Assembly: GCF_003697785.1 (NCBI RefSeq)
Contig: NZ_QOKZ01000009.1
Location: 62,001-126,000 of the forward strand
Source of the DNA: Paracoccus alkanivorans
Lineage (GTDB): Bacteria; Pseudomonadota; Alphaproteobacteria; Rhodobacterales; Rhodobacteraceae
Length of the DNA stretch: 64,000 bases
Direction of reading: 5' to 3'
In this document: positions 25,188-34,800 of the stretch, piece by piece
Numbering within the stretch: the first letter of the stretch is position 1
How the letters are laid out: the number at the start of each line of letters is the position of its first letter
Translations under genes and position numbers: made by a program
The notes under the pieces: generated by a model
Databases searched by the model: none
Seen by the model: only the letters and a program-made list of their open reading frames with translations
What the model was told of the DNA's origin: nothing

Positions 25188-26342
25188 ATGCCGAATCCAT
25201 TCGCCTTTGCGACCGCGACCGAGATCCTGTTCGGTCGCGGTCAGGCTGCCGCTGCGCCCTTCCGGATCGCTGCCTTGGGTCAAAAGGTGCTGCTTGTTCA
25301 TGGCAGCAATCCCGCCCGCAGCGAATGGCTGAGACGTGACCTGATGGCGGCAGGCTGCGAGGTGACTGATTTCCGGGTTGCGGCCGAGCCCGACATGGCG
25401 ATGATCGAGGCGGGCGTCGCGGCGGCCCGCTCGGCCGCTGTGCAGGTCGTTGCCGGGATCGGCGGCGGTGCGGTGATCGATGCGGGCAAGGCCATCGCCG
25501 CGCTGGTTCCCGCGACACGGCCGACGCTGGATCATTTGGAGGTCGTGGGGCGGGGTCTGCCGCTGGACCATCCGCCGTTACCCTTCGTGGCCATGCCGAC
25601 CACGGCGGGCACCGGGGCCGAAGTCACCCGCAACGCGGTGATCGGTGTGCCCGAGCATCGCCGCAAGGTCAGCCTGCGGGACGCGCGGATGCTGCCGCGA
25701 TTGGCGATCGTCGATCCGGCGCTGACCGATCTATCTCCGCGTGCCGTGACGCTGGCCTCGGGGCTGGACGCGGTGACGCAGGTGATCGAGCCTTATGTCT
25801 GCACCCGCGCCAATCCGCTGACCGATGCGCTGTGCCGTGATGCGATTCCGCGCGGGCTGGCGGCGTTGCGCCGCCTGATGGAGACCGAGGATGCGCAGGC
25901 GCGCGACGAGATGGCATGGGTCAGTCTCTGTGGTGGTTTGGCGCTGGCGAATGCGGGGCTTGGCGCGGTGCATGGGCTGGCGGGGCCAATTGGCGGGTTG
26001 ACCGGGGCGGCGCATGGGGCGATTTGCGGAGTGCTTTTGCCGCATGTGCTGGCTGCGAACCGGAACGCCGTGACGGATCGGGCGCATGCTGCGCGGCTGG
26101 ACGAGGTGGCGGTGTGGATCGGCGATGCTTTCGACCTTCCGGATGCGGGGCCAAGGCAGGCGGCGGATGCATTGGCAGGCTGGTCGCGCGCCAATGGACT
26201 TGCCTCGCTGACGGGGCTCGGCGTCGATATTCAGGCGCAGCACGCGGCGGCGGAGGCGGCGGCAAGCTCGTCATCGATGAAGGCCAATCCGGCGGTTCTG
26301 TCCGCCGCGACATTGCGCGGGATCATGGAGGCGGCGGAATAA
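25188..26342 (+). CDS. Iron-containing alcohol dehydrogenase
   Basis: The 384-residue group III dehydrogenase has the NAD-binding GIGGGAVIDAGKAIAAL (about residues 87-103), MPTTAGTGAEVTRNAVI, the metal-binding Asp in ASGLDAVTQVIEPY and His ligands in GAVHGLAGPIGG and GAAHGAICG. The substrate is uncertain; maleylacetate reductases and 1,3-propanediol dehydrogenases belong here. ATG 25188 (MPNPFAFATATEILFG) fits the family start; a TTG at 25143 would add an unlikely leader. It follows ribH by 75 bases and may be read through from the riboswitch-controlled transcript. Confidence 0.87.
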   Translation: MPNPFAFATATEILFGRGQAAAAPFRIAALGQKVLLVHGSNPARSEWLRRDLMAAGCEVTDFRVAAEPDMAMIEAGVAAARSAAVQVVAGIGGGAVIDAGKAIAALVPATRPTLDHLEVVGRGLPLDHPPLPFVAMPTTAGTGAEVTRNAVIGVPEHRRKVSLRDARMLPRLAIVDPALTDLSPRAVTLASGLDAVTQVIEPYVCTRANPLTDALCRDAIPRGLAALRRLMETEDAQARDEMAWVSLCGGLALANAGLGAVHGLAGPIGGLTGAAHGAICGVLLPHVLAANRNAVTDRAHAARLDEVAVWIGDAFDLPDAGPRQAADALAGWSRANGLASLTGLGVDIQAQHAAAEAAASSSSMKANPAVLSAATLRGIMEAAE

Positions 26343-26361
26343 GGGGGTGCGGTTCGCCTGT

Positions 26362-27261
26362 CTACGCGGAGCCCTTTTCCTGATGCCGGGCAAAGAAGGC
26401 GGACATGCGGCGGGCGATATCCTCGGGGATTTCCTCGGCCATGTAATGGCTGGCATCCACCGCCTCACCCTCGACCGTTTCTGCGCGCTGCCGCCACAAT
26501 GCCAGAGCATCGAAACATTTCCCGATCACCCCGTTCCGTGCCCAGATAACCTGCAGCGGCACGGTCAGCTTGCGGTCCTGATCGGCATCGTCATGCTGCT
26601 GGTCGATCGTCGCTGCCGCCCGGTAATCCTCGCAACTGGCATGGATGCAGGCGGGATCCCTGAAGGCGGCAAGATATTCCGCAAGCGCCTCTGCCGCGAA
26701 GGGATTTTTGCCGCCGGCCTGGTTGATGCATTTGGCTTTCCAGAATCCTTCCGGGTCCAGCCCGATCTGGTTCTCGGGCAGGGGACAGGGCTGGATCAGG
26801 TAGAACCAGTGCCAGTAGGCCGTGGCGAAGGCGGCATCGGTATGGGCATACATTTCGCGCGTCGGCGCAATGTCGAGAAGCAGCATGGAGCGCACGGCCC
26901 CGGGCATGTCCAACCCCATCCGATGCGCGACCCGCGCGCCCCGGTCATGCGCGCCGACATGGAAACTGTCATGACCAAGGGTCTGCATGACCTCGACCAG
27001 TTCGCGTGCCATCTCACGCTTGGAATAGGCCGCATGATCCGGGTCAGATGGCGGCTTGTGCGACCGGCCATAACCGCGAAGATCGGCGCAGATCACCCGG
27101 TGGTCACGGGCCAGGATCGGGGCCACCCGATGCCACATTGCCGAGCTTTGCGGATAACCGTGCAGGAGCAGCACGGGTGGGCCCTCGGGATGGCCTCCGT
27201 GACGCAGAAAGATCCGGCCTTCGCCGACCGGCACGTATTCCTCGGTGAAGCCCTCGAACAT
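26362..27261 (-). CDS. Haloacetate-dehalogenase-like alpha/beta hydrolase
   Basis: The 299-residue hydrolase has HGYPQSSAMWHRVAP (oxyanion region), the nucleophile motif GAHDRGARVAHRMG with Asp106, Arg107 and Arg110, and YWHWFYLIQPCPLPE. The DRGxR motif with two arginines is the carboxylate-binding signature of fluoroacetate dehalogenases (Asp110-Arg111-Arg114 in the Rhodopseudomonas enzyme). The His-Trp in YWHWFY fits the halide pocket. The catalytic base His is likely in EAVDASHYMAEE near the C-terminus. It lies 24 bases downstream of choV, at the end of the choline transport cluster. True activity on haloacetates needs testing. Confidence 0.82.
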   Translation of the reverse strand: MFEGFTEEYVPVGEGRIFLRHGGHPEGPPVLLLHGYPQSSAMWHRVAPILARDHRVICADLRGYGRSHKPPSDPDHAAYSKREMARELVEVMQTLGHDSFHVGAHDRGARVAHRMGLDMPGAVRSMLLLDIAPTREMYAHTDAAFATAYWHWFYLIQPCPLPENQIGLDPEGFWKAKCINQAGGKNPFAAEALAEYLAAFRDPACIHASCEDYRAAATIDQQHDDADQDRKLTVPLQVIWARNGVIGKCFDALALWRQRAETVEGEAVDASHYMAEEIPEDIARRMSAFFARHQEKGSA

Positions 27262-27285
27262 GCTGTCTCCTCCTGTCGTGCAGTC

Positions 27286-28314
27286 CTATTTGCCGCGCGG
27301 ATCGATCAGCCGGGCCAATACCGCGTCGCGGGTGATGCACCCGCCGCCCTCGACCGGGACCGTGCCCTGCGGGGCGTCGGCCAGAAGCCCCATGATCTCG
27401 CGGACCGGCATGTCGGCGGGCACGGGTGTGCCCTCGGCCTCGCCCGGTTCCGCGATATCAGAGGCGGTCAGCACGCCGAGCGGGTTCATATGAGCCACGA
27501 AATCGGCCACGTAATCATTGACCGGATTGGCGATGATCTCGCGCGCGGTGCCGATCTGGACGATCCGGCCACCCTCCATAAGCGCGATGCGGTTGCCCAG
27601 CTTGAAGGCCTCGTCCAGGTCATGGCTGACGAAGATGATCGTGCGCTTTGTCTTGGCCTGCAGTTCCAGAAGCTCGTCCTGCAGGCGGGCGCGGATCAAC
27701 GGATCGAGCGCGCTGAACGGCTCGTCCATCAGCAGGATCGGGGCTTCGGTCGCGAAGGCGCGGGCAAGTCCGACACGCTGCTGCATGCCGCCTGACAATT
27801 CCCCGACCTTGCGCTCTGCCCATTCCGTGAGGCCCACGGTTTCAAGCTGACGGTCCACGCGATCCTGCCGGTCCCGGGCGGATATTCCAGCCAGTTCCAG
27901 GCCCAACCCGACATTTTCGCGCACGGTGCGCCATGGCAGCAGGCCGAATTGCTGGAAGACCATCGCCACATGGCGCAAGCGCAGGTCCCGAAGCGAGCGC
28001 TTGCCGGCACCGGTGACCGAGATCATCTTGCCGCCGTCCCAGACACGGACCTCGCCCCGGCAAACATCGTTGAGCGCGTTGACCGCGCGCAGCAGGGTGG
28101 ATTTGCCCGAACCGGACAGGCCCATCAGCACGAGTATCTCGCCCTGCCGGACATTCACGCTGCAATCATGGACACCCAGGACCTGCCCGGTCTCGGCCTT
28201 GATCGCGCCGCGTTCCTGGCCCTGGTCCATCAACGGCAGGGCGGTTTCGGGCCTGTTGCCGAAGACGATGCAGACACGGTCGAATTCGACGGCGTTTGGT
28301 GATTGCTCGTTCAT
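27286..28314 (-). CDS. choV: Choline ABC transporter ATPase
   Basis: The 342-residue ATPase has Walker A GLSGSGKSTLLRAVN, signature LSGGMQQRVGLARAFA and Walker B ILLMDEPFSALDPL. A C-terminal CBS-like tail (PADMPVREIMGLLADA) is typical of ProV/OpuA-type ATPases that respond to osmotic state. The N-terminal region with FDRVCIVFGNRPETALPLMD matches remembered ChoV proteins. It overlaps choW by four bases and drives high-affinity choline uptake. Confidence 0.92.
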   Translation of the reverse strand: MNEQSPNAVEFDRVCIVFGNRPETALPLMDQGQERGAIKAETGQVLGVHDCSVNVRQGEILVLMGLSGSGKSTLLRAVNALNDVCRGEVRVWDGGKMISVTGAGKRSLRDLRLRHVAMVFQQFGLLPWRTVRENVGLGLELAGISARDRQDRVDRQLETVGLTEWAERKVGELSGGMQQRVGLARAFATEAPILLMDEPFSALDPLIRARLQDELLELQAKTKRTIIFVSHDLDEAFKLGNRIALMEGGRIVQIGTAREIIANPVNDYVADFVAHMNPLGVLTASDIAEPGEAEGTPVPADMPVREIMGLLADAPQGTVPVEGGGCITRDAVLARLIDPRGK

Positions 28315-29159
28315 TTCCGGCCCTCCATCCGCAGCATCCGGTCAAGCATGATCGCCACGATGACGATGACGAAGCCCGATTCGAAACCGAGCGAGGTATT
28401 CACGCTGTTCAGCGCCCGCACCACCGGCACGCCAAGGCCCGAGGCCCCGACCAGCGCCGCGATGACCACCATCGACAGCGACAGCATGATCGTCTGGTTC
28501 AGCCCGGCCATGATCTGGGGCAGGGCGCTCGGCAATTCCACCTTCCACAAAAGCTGCCGCGGGGTCGCGCCGAAAGCGGTTGCCGCTTCGATCAGTGGTT
28601 CGGGGGTCGAACTGATGCCAAGCTGCGTCAGCCGGATCGGCGCGGGCAGCACGAAGATCACCGTGGCCAGCAGGCCCGGCACCATGCCGATGCCGAAGAA
28701 CACGATGGCCGGGATCAGGTAGACGAAGGTCGGCAGGGTCTGCATCAGGTCGAGCACCGGGCGCATCCACGCGTAAAGCCGGGGGCGGTGGGCGGCGGCA
28801 ATGCCGATCGGCACCCCGATCGCCATGCAGACGATGCAGGCCGCAAGCACCAGGGTCAGCGATTGCAGCGTCTCTTCCCAGTAGCCCTGGTTGAGCACGA
28901 AGAGCAGGCCCAGCCCGATCAGCAGGCAGGTCTTCCAGCTTCTCTGCAGGGCCCATGTCAGTGCCACCGCCAGCGCGATGAACAGGAAGGGATGCGGATA
29001 TTCCAGTGCCGCGAGGATACGGCCGATCAGCCATTCCATGACGCCCGCCACGGTATTGAACAGCCATGTCGCATTCGCGTTCAGCCAGTCGAAAACCGTT
29101 TTTGCGGTGTTTCCTACCGGGATCTTGTTGTCGGTGACCAGGGAGGTCAGCTCTTCCAT
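28311..29159 (-). CDS. choW: Choline ABC transporter permease
   Basis: The 282-residue permease has about six membrane helices and the EAA-type loop EAATAFGATPRQLLWKVELP. N-terminal NKIPVGNTAKTVFDWLNANA resembles ChoW/ProW proteins. It lies between the exported hydrolase gene and choV, and pairs with the receptor ChoX. Confidence 0.92.
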   Translation of the reverse strand: MEELTSLVTDNKIPVGNTAKTVFDWLNANATWLFNTVAGVMEWLIGRILAALEYPHPFLFIALAVALTWALQRSWKTCLLIGLGLLFVLNQGYWEETLQSLTLVLAACIVCMAIGVPIGIAAAHRPRLYAWMRPVLDLMQTLPTFVYLIPAIVFFGIGMVPGLLATVIFVLPAPIRLTQLGISSTPEPLIEAATAFGATPRQLLWKVELPSALPQIMAGLNQTIMLSLSMVVIAALVGASGLGVPVVRALNSVNTSLGFESGFVIVIVAIMLDRMLRMEGRK

Positions 29160-29222
29160 CGGATGTCCTTTCGCTTGCTTGGACCAGCGCCGCTCCGCCC
29201 GGATACGGCGCGCCCGGTCTTG

Positions 29223-30119
29223 CTATTGCTGCAGGAAAGCGGCGATATCCGCCGCAAGCTTGTCCGGTTGTTCCCAGAACATGTTATGGCCCGCACCCTC
29301 ATAGGTCAGGCGTGTCGCGTCGGGTAAGGCGTCTTGCAGCCAATCTTGCGTCTCTTTGCCGAACAGCGGGTCCTGATCGCCCCAGAGAACGGCGACCGGC
29401 GCTTCGATCCACGGTGCCAGAAGTGTCCAGTCCGTCGCGCTGAGTGATTGCAGGACGCCCATCCAGACGTGATGCGGAACCTTCGCCCCCTCGGTCCGTT
29501 CGCGGTCCAGGAATTCTGCCGGCATCGGGTTGGGATTCGAGAACCAGTCGCGCATGAACTGGCTGTCGGGATCGATTTTTTCGGGCAGTCCGGGAACATT
29601 GTCCCACAGCCATTGCGTCGGCTCGGCGGGCATCCGTGTCGTGCTGGAGATCAGCACCAGCCGGTTGACCCTTTCGGGTTCCGTCGCCGCCAGGTAGGCG
29701 CTGGTGATCGAGCCAAGCGAATGGCCGACGAGATCGGCCTGCCCGATCTCCAGCCCATCCATCGCCTTTGCGACATGATAGGCCAGATCGGCCGGGCCGT
29801 AGCAGCAATCGGGAGCCGACGAGATCCCGTGGCCACGCAGATCTATCGCGACGATCCGGCGGCCGGGCAATGCCTCAGCCAAGGCCGGGGCCATCAGCGA
29901 CCAACTGCGGCTGTTATCGGTATAGCCATGGACCAGGACCACCGGAACACCCTCGGCCTCGGCAGGAGGCGCGCCGAGTTCGACATATCCGGCGACCAGT
30001 TCCGGGCCGACGGATACCGTCTTGCGTGCGGCGTCCCAGCCTGCCTGATCCGGTGGCCCGGCCAGGGCCGCGAATGGCAGGGCTGCCGCCGCGACAAGGG
30101 CAGCGAATGCCAGCCTCAT
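29223..30119 (-). CDS. Exported alpha/beta hydrolase inside the choline transport operon
   Basis: The 298-residue protein has a signal peptide (MRLAFAALVAAAALPFAALA). The fold then shows VVLVHGYTDNSRSWSLMAP, the nucleophile elbow GHSLGSITSAYL (Ser), an Asp-containing AVLWGDQDPLFGKE and a C-terminal His in YEGAGHNMFWEQP. The start at 30119 overlaps the choX stop by four bases. It is therefore in the operon choX-hydrolase-choW-choV. A periplasmic esterase releasing choline from an ester would suit this place, but that is only inference. Confidence 0.83.
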   Translation of the reverse strand: MRLAFAALVAAAALPFAALAGPPDQAGWDAARKTVSVGPELVAGYVELGAPPAEAEGVPVVLVHGYTDNSRSWSLMAPALAEALPGRRIVAIDLRGHGISSAPDCCYGPADLAYHVAKAMDGLEIGQADLVGHSLGSITSAYLAATEPERVNRLVLISSTTRMPAEPTQWLWDNVPGLPEKIDPDSQFMRDWFSNPNPMPAEFLDRERTEGAKVPHHVWMGVLQSLSATDWTLLAPWIEAPVAVLWGDQDPLFGKETQDWLQDALPDATRLTYEGAGHNMFWEQPDKLAADIAAFLQQ

Positions 30120-31057
30120 CCCTCCAGCGCCTCGTTCAAAGCGCCTTGCGGATCGTTGCCATCCGCCGTTGTCACACCATCCAGCCATGGGGTCGCGGCC
30201 TCGGGATTGGCCTGCAGCCATTCCTTGGCGGCATCCATGGGATCCTGGCCGTCATTCAGGATCTTGCCCATGACCTCGTTTTCCATTTCCAGCGTGAATT
30301 CCAGGTTTTGCAGGAATTTCCCGACATTGGGGCATTCCTCGACATAGCCCGCGCGGGTATTGGTGCGGACTTCGGCGCCGCCAAGGTTGGGGCCGAAGAC
30401 ATCGTCGCCGCCGGTCAGATAGGTCATCTCGAACTGTGCATTCATCGGATGCGGCTCCCAGCCAAGAAAGACCACCGGCTTGTTCGCGTTGTCGGCGCGC
30501 GACACCTGCGCCAGCATCCCCTGCTCGCTCGATTCGACGACCTCGAAAGTGCCCAGCCCGAATTTGTCCCCGGCCACCATCTCCAGCAACAGGCGGTTGC
30601 CGTCATTGCCGGGTTCGATGCCATAGATCTTGCCGTCGAGTTCGTCCTTGTGCTCGGCGATCTTGCCGAAATCATCGATGCCCAGATCGGCACCCGCCTT
30701 GTTGGTGGCCAGCGTGTATTTGGCGCCGGTCAGGTTGGTGCGGACAGTATCGACGGTGCCGTTCTCGGCATAGGGGCCGATATCGGCCTCCATCGTCGGC
30801 ATCCAGTTGCCGAGGAACACATCGACATCATCGGTGGACAGGGCCGTGTAGGTGACCGGCACCGACAGGATCTTGGTCTCGGTCTGGTAACCGATCGCCT
30901 GCAGCACGGTCGTGGCCAGAGCGGTCGTCGCGGTGATATCGGTCCAGCCGACATCCGAGAAGACGATCTCCTGGCACTGCTCGGGTTCCTGGGCGAGGCC
31001 GGCAGTGGTGGTGGCGGCTGTCAGCGCCAGAACGGCAGTGAAACGGGTAAGGGTCAT
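30116..31057 (-). CDS. choX: Choline ABC transporter substrate-binding protein
   Basis: The 313-residue receptor has a signal peptide (MTLTRFTAVLALTAATTTAG) and the ChoX landmarks VFSDVGWTDITATTALA, VDVFLGNWMPTMEAD and VVFLGWEPHPMNAQFEM, whose aromatic residues form the quaternary-ammonium box. It is the first gene of the minus-strand operon, divergent from betI. Regulation is probably by BetI at the dyad in the shared intergenic region. Confidence 0.94.
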   Translation of the reverse strand: MTLTRFTAVLALTAATTTAGLAQEPEQCQEIVFSDVGWTDITATTALATTVLQAIGYQTETKILSVPVTYTALSTDDVDVFLGNWMPTMEADIGPYAENGTVDTVRTNLTGAKYTLATNKAGADLGIDDFGKIAEHKDELDGKIYGIEPGNDGNRLLLEMVAGDKFGLGTFEVVESSEQGMLAQVSRADNANKPVVFLGWEPHPMNAQFEMTYLTGGDDVFGPNLGGAEVRTNTRAGYVEECPNVGKFLQNLEFTLEMENEVMGKILNDGQDPMDAAKEWLQANPEAATPWLDGVTTADGNDPQGALNEALEG

Positions 31058-31075
31058 TATTTGCTCCCTGTGTTC

Positions 31076-31095
31076 TTGATTGACCAGTCAATTAA
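31076..31095. promoter_or_regulatory. BetI-type operator between choX and betI
   Basis: The dyad ATTGAC-CA-GTCAAT (31079-31092) is perfect and extends to TTGATTGACCAGTCAATTAA with one mismatch pair. It lies 22 bases from the choX start and about 50 bases from betI. It resembles ATTGA/TCAAT operators bound by BetI. Choline would release the repressor and induce both directions. Confidence 0.7.
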
Positions 31096-31146
31096 AGATT
31101 GGTTAGACTGCAAAAGCAACCGAAAACTCCGACAACGGATATCCAG

Positions 31147-31713
31147 ATGCCGAAACTTGGGGCCGAACCTATCCGAAAAGCCGCCTTAATCAACGCCGCC
31201 ATTGCCGAAGTGGGGCGGGCGGGATCACTGGACGTGACGGTGGCGCAGATCGCGCGCGCCGCCGGCATGTCTCCCGCATTGGCCCATCACTATTTCGGCT
31301 CGAAAGAACAAATTTTCCTGGCGGCGATGCGCCATATCCTTGCAACATATGGAAAATCCGTGCTCGCGGCCTTGCCGGGGCAGGGTGTGCGCGGACGGCT
31401 GGACGCTATCGTGACCGCCAGTTTCGCGCCGCAGAATTTCCAGCGCGAAGTGATCAGCGCATGGCTCAATTTTTACGCGCTTTCGCTGCTGAATGAACAG
31501 GCGGGCCGCCTGTTGCGGGTCTATCATCGCCGGTTGCGGTCGAATCTGATCGTGGCGCTGCGGCCCCTGACCGATCATCCCGCGAATATCGCCGACACAT
31601 TGGGAGCGCTGATCGATGGCGTCTATCTGCGGGCGGTGCTGACCCGGGGGCCGACCGATGGCGCGGCTGCGCTGAACATCATCAACGACTATCTTGACGA
31701 GGCCCTTGCATGA
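31147..31713 (+). CDS. betI: Choline-responsive TetR-type repressor
   Basis: The 188-residue regulator has an N-terminal TetR helix-turn-helix (about residues 14-60) with [20 protein letters not shown] and [18 protein letters not shown], and a C-terminal ligand domain with [20 protein letters not shown], similar to BetI. ATG 31147 fits the family start [15 protein letters not shown]; the longer frame would run over the operator. It overlaps betB by four bases. Confidence 0.93.
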   Translation: MPKLGAEPIRKAALINAAIAEVGRAGSLDVTVAQIARAAGMSPALAHHYFGSKEQIFLAAMRHILATYGKSVLAALPGQGVRGRLDAIVTASFAPQNFQREVISAWLNFYALSLLNEQAGRLLRVYHRRLRSNLIVALRPLTDHPANIADTLGALIDGVYLRAVLTRGPTDGAAALNIINDYLDEALA

Positions 31714-33155
31714 GTCCGACCGCCCAACCCGCCGCCAGCCTGTTCATCGACGGATGCCCGGTGGAGGGCGAGGGCGCGACGCTGCCGGTTCTCTATCCCT
31801 ATACCGGCGAAGAGATCGCCAGCCTGCGCGAGGCATCAGATGATCAGGTTGCCCATGCCTGCCGGGTCGCGGCGGCGGCGCAGCCTGCCTGGGCCGCGCT
31901 GGCGCCGGTCGAACGAGGCCGGGTGCTGACCCGTGCCGCCGCGATCATCCGCGAACGGAATAAGGAACTGTCGCGGCTGGAAACGCTGGATACCGGCAAG
32001 CCGATTCAGGAAACATTGGTGGCCGATTGGGAATCGGGGGCGCAGGCGCTGGAATTCTTTGGCGGGCTGGCAGCGTCGATTACCGGCCAGATGATCCCCC
32101 TGGGACAGGACTGGGCCTATACGCGGCGCGAGCCGCTTGGCGTCTGCGCGGGTATCGGGGCCTGGAACTATCCCAGCCAGATCGCCTGCTGGAAGGCCGC
32201 TCCGGCCCTGGCCATGGGCAATGCCATGGTCTTCAAGCCCTCCGAGGAAACGCCCCTTGGCGCCTTGAAACTGGCGGAAATCCTCTTGGAGGCGGGGCTT
32301 CCCGCAGGGCTCTACAACGTCGTGCAGGGGCGCGGACAGGTCGGCGCGGCGCTGACCACCGATCCCAATGTTGCCAAGGTCTCGCTGACCGGCTCGGTGC
32401 CCACCGGACGCCGGGTCTATACCGCCGCCGCCGAGGGGATGCGCCATGTCACCATGGAACTTGGCGGCAAGTCGCCGTTGATCATATTCGACGACGCCAA
32501 TCTGGAGCATGCGGTCAGCGCGGCGGTGCTGGCGAATTTCTATTCCTCGGGGCAGATCTGCTCGAACGGGACGCGGGTGTTTCTGCAAGACGGTATCCGC
32601 GAAGCCTTTCTCGATCGCCTTGCCGAGCGTGTCCGCAATGTCCGCATGGGCGACCCGCTGGATCCCGAGACGCAGCATGGCCCCATCGTCAGCCCCGTGC
32701 AGGCCGGGAAAATTCGTGCCGCCATCGCGGCGGGGGAGGCTGAGGGCGCGCGGCTTCTTTGCGGCGGGCCGGGCGAGGGCGCCTTCGTCCCGCCGACGGT
32801 TTTCATCGATGCGTCGGACGAGATGACCATTGCCCGCGACGAAATCTTCGGCCCGGTCATGACCACCTTGGTCTTCCATGACGAGGAAGAGGTGATCCGC
32901 CGCGCCAATGCGACCGGATTCGGGCTTGCGGCGGGGGTGTTCACGCAGGATCTGAGCCGCGCCCATCGCGTCGTCGGGCGGCTGGAGGCGGGCACCTGCT
33001 GGATCAACAGCTACAACCTCACGCCGGTCGAAATGCCCTTCGGCGGCGTCAAGCTGTCGGGACTGGGCCGCGAAAATTCCGCCGCTGCGATCGAGCATTA
33101 TTCGCAACTTAAATCCGTCTATGTGGGCATGGGTGGCGTTGACGCGCCCTACTGA
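31710..33155 (+). CDS. betB: Betaine aldehyde dehydrogenase
   Basis: The 481-residue NAD-dependent enzyme oxidises betaine aldehyde to glycine betaine. It shows [19 protein letters not shown], the NAD fold [17 protein letters not shown], the general base Glu250 in [10 protein letters not shown] and the catalytic Cys284 in [13 protein letters not shown]. It is in betI-betB-betA with four-base overlap to betI. Confidence 0.95.
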   Translation: MSPTAQPAASLFIDGCPVEGEGATLPVLYPYTGEEIASLREASDDQVAHACRVAAAAQPAWAALAPVERGRVLTRAAAIIRERNKELSRLETLDTGKPIQETLVADWESGAQALEFFGGLAASITGQMIPLGQDWAYTRREPLGVCAGIGAWNYPSQIACWKAAPALAMGNAMVFKPSEETPLGALKLAEILLEAGLPAGLYNVVQGRGQVGAALTTDPNVAKVSLTGSVPTGRRVYTAAAEGMRHVTMELGGKSPLIIFDDANLEHAVSAAVLANFYSSGQICSNGTRVFLQDGIREAFLDRLAERVRNVRMGDPLDPETQHGPIVSPVQAGKIRAAIAAGEAEGARLLCGGPGEGAFVPPTVFIDASDEMTIARDEIFGPVMTTLVFHDEEEVIRRANATGFGLAAGVFTQDLSRAHRVVGRLEAGTCWINSYNLTPVEMPFGGVKLSGLGRENSAAAIEHYSQLKSVYVGMGGVDAPY

Positions 33156-33185
33156 TCTGCCCTGCCGTTCTGGAAAGATGCAGCA

Positions 33186-34772
33186 ATGAGCCAATCCGAT
33201 TATGTCATCATCGGCGCAGGCAGTGCCGGTTGCGCACTGGCCTATCGGCTGACCGAGGCGGGCCGCAGCGTCACCCTGATCGAGTTCGGGGGCAGCGATA
33301 TCGGCCCCTTCATCCAGATGCCCGGCGCTCTCAGCTATCCGATGAACATGCCCCGTTATGACTGGGGTTTCTCGTCGCAGCCCGAGCCCCATCTGGGAGG
33401 AAGGCGGCTGGTCACGCCACGGGGCAAGGTGCTGGGTGGTTCCTCTTCGATCAACGGTATGGTTTTCGTACGAGGGAACCGCAAGGACTTTGAATACTGG
33501 AAGGAATCCGGCGCGACGGGCTGGGGCTATGACGATGTGCTGCCCTATTTCAAGCGCATGGAGACATGGCATGGCGGCGTCTCGGAATGGCGCGGGGACA
33601 GCGGCCCGCTGCATATCACCCGTGGCAAACGCAAGAACCCGCTGTTCAACGCCTTCATCGAAGCGGGCACGCAGGCTGGCTGGCCGCGCACGGATGATTA
33701 CAACGGCGAGCATCAGGAGGGTTTCGGCCCGATGGAGGCGACCATCTGGAAGGGCCGCCGCTGGTCCGCCGCCAATGCCTATCTGCGCCCGGCCCGCAAG
33801 AGCGGCCGGTTACAGGTGATCCGCGCCTTTGCCCGCCGTATCCTGCTGGACGGCAACCGCGCCTATGGCGTCGAGGTCGAGCGCAAGGGCCGGATCGAGA
33901 GTATCACCGCGGGGCGCGAGGTGATCATCTCGGCCAGTTCGGTCAATACGCCGAAATTGCTGATGCTGTCGGGTATCGGCCCTGCGGATCACCTGCGCGA
34001 ACATGGCATCACGCCGCTGGCCGACCGGCCGGGTGTCGGGGCCAACCTGCAGGACCATCTTGAAATCTACATGCAATACAAGGCGCTGAAGCCGGTCAGC
34101 CTGTATACCTATTACAACCTCTTGGGCAAAAGCCGGGTCGGGATCGAGTGGCTGCTGCAAAAGACCGGCCTTGGCGCGTCGAACCAGTTCGAAAGCTGTG
34201 GCTTTATCCGTTCGGGCGAGGATATCGACTATCCGGATATCCAGTATCACTTCCTGCCGCTGGCGGTGCGCTATGACGGCAAGGCGGCGGCCAAGGGGCA
34301 TGGGTTCCAGGCTCATGTCGGCCCGATGCGGTCGAAATCGCGCGGCACCATCCGGCTGGTCTCAGACGATCCGGTGGATGCGCCGGAAATCCGCTTCAAC
34401 TACATGTCGCATCCCGATGACTGGAAGGAATTCCGCGCCTGCGTGCGCCTGACTCGTCAGATCTTCGGCCAGAAGGCGTTCGAGGAATATCGTGGTGACG
34501 AGATCCAGCCCGGTGCCGATGTGCAAAGCGACGAACAGATCGACGCCTTCATCCGCGAACATGCCGAATCCGCGTTTCATCCCTGCGGCACCGCCAGGAT
34601 CGGCCAGCCGGATGATCCAATGGCCGTGGTCGATCCCGAGCTTCGCGTTATCGGTGCCGGGAATTTGCGCGTGGCCGACAGCTCGGTCTTTCCGCGCATC
34701 ACCAATGGCAACCTCAACGGTCCCTCGATCATGATCGGAGAAAAGGCCGCCGATCACATCCTGAAAGGATAG
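33186..34772 (+). CDS. betA: Choline dehydrogenase, GMC family
   Basis: The 528-residue flavoprotein oxidises choline to betaine aldehyde. FAD binding is shown by [20 protein letters not shown] at the N-terminus and [20 protein letters not shown]. The C-terminal active-site region [18 protein letters not shown] has the conserved His, and [17 protein letters not shown] closes the protein. It is 30 bases downstream of betB. Confidence 0.95.
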   Translation: MSQSDYVIIGAGSAGCALAYRLTEAGRSVTLIEFGGSDIGPFIQMPGALSYPMNMPRYDWGFSSQPEPHLGGRRLVTPRGKVLGGSSSINGMVFVRGNRKDFEYWKESGATGWGYDDVLPYFKRMETWHGGVSEWRGDSGPLHITRGKRKNPLFNAFIEAGTQAGWPRTDDYNGEHQEGFGPMEATIWKGRRWSAANAYLRPARKSGRLQVIRAFARRILLDGNRAYGVEVERKGRIESITAGREVIISASSVNTPKLLMLSGIGPADHLREHGITPLADRPGVGANLQDHLEIYMQYKALKPVSLYTYYNLLGKSRVGIEWLLQKTGLGASNQFESCGFIRSGEDIDYPDIQYHFLPLAVRYDGKAAAKGHGFQAHVGPMRSKSRGTIRLVSDDPVDAPEIRFNYMSHPDDWKEFRACVRLTRQIFGQKAFEEYRGDEIQPGADVQSDEQIDAFIREHAESAFHPCGTARIGQPDDPMAVVDPELRVIGAGNLRVADSSVFPRITNGNLNGPSIMIGEKAADHILKG

Positions 34773-34800
34773 CCCCGCGACCGGGCAGGGGGCCGCGAGA

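Noticed and set aside
26347-27795. 482-codon plus-strand frame over the dehalogenase-like and choV genes
   Set aside because: Both minus-strand genes have clear catalytic motifs; this frame is a shadow.
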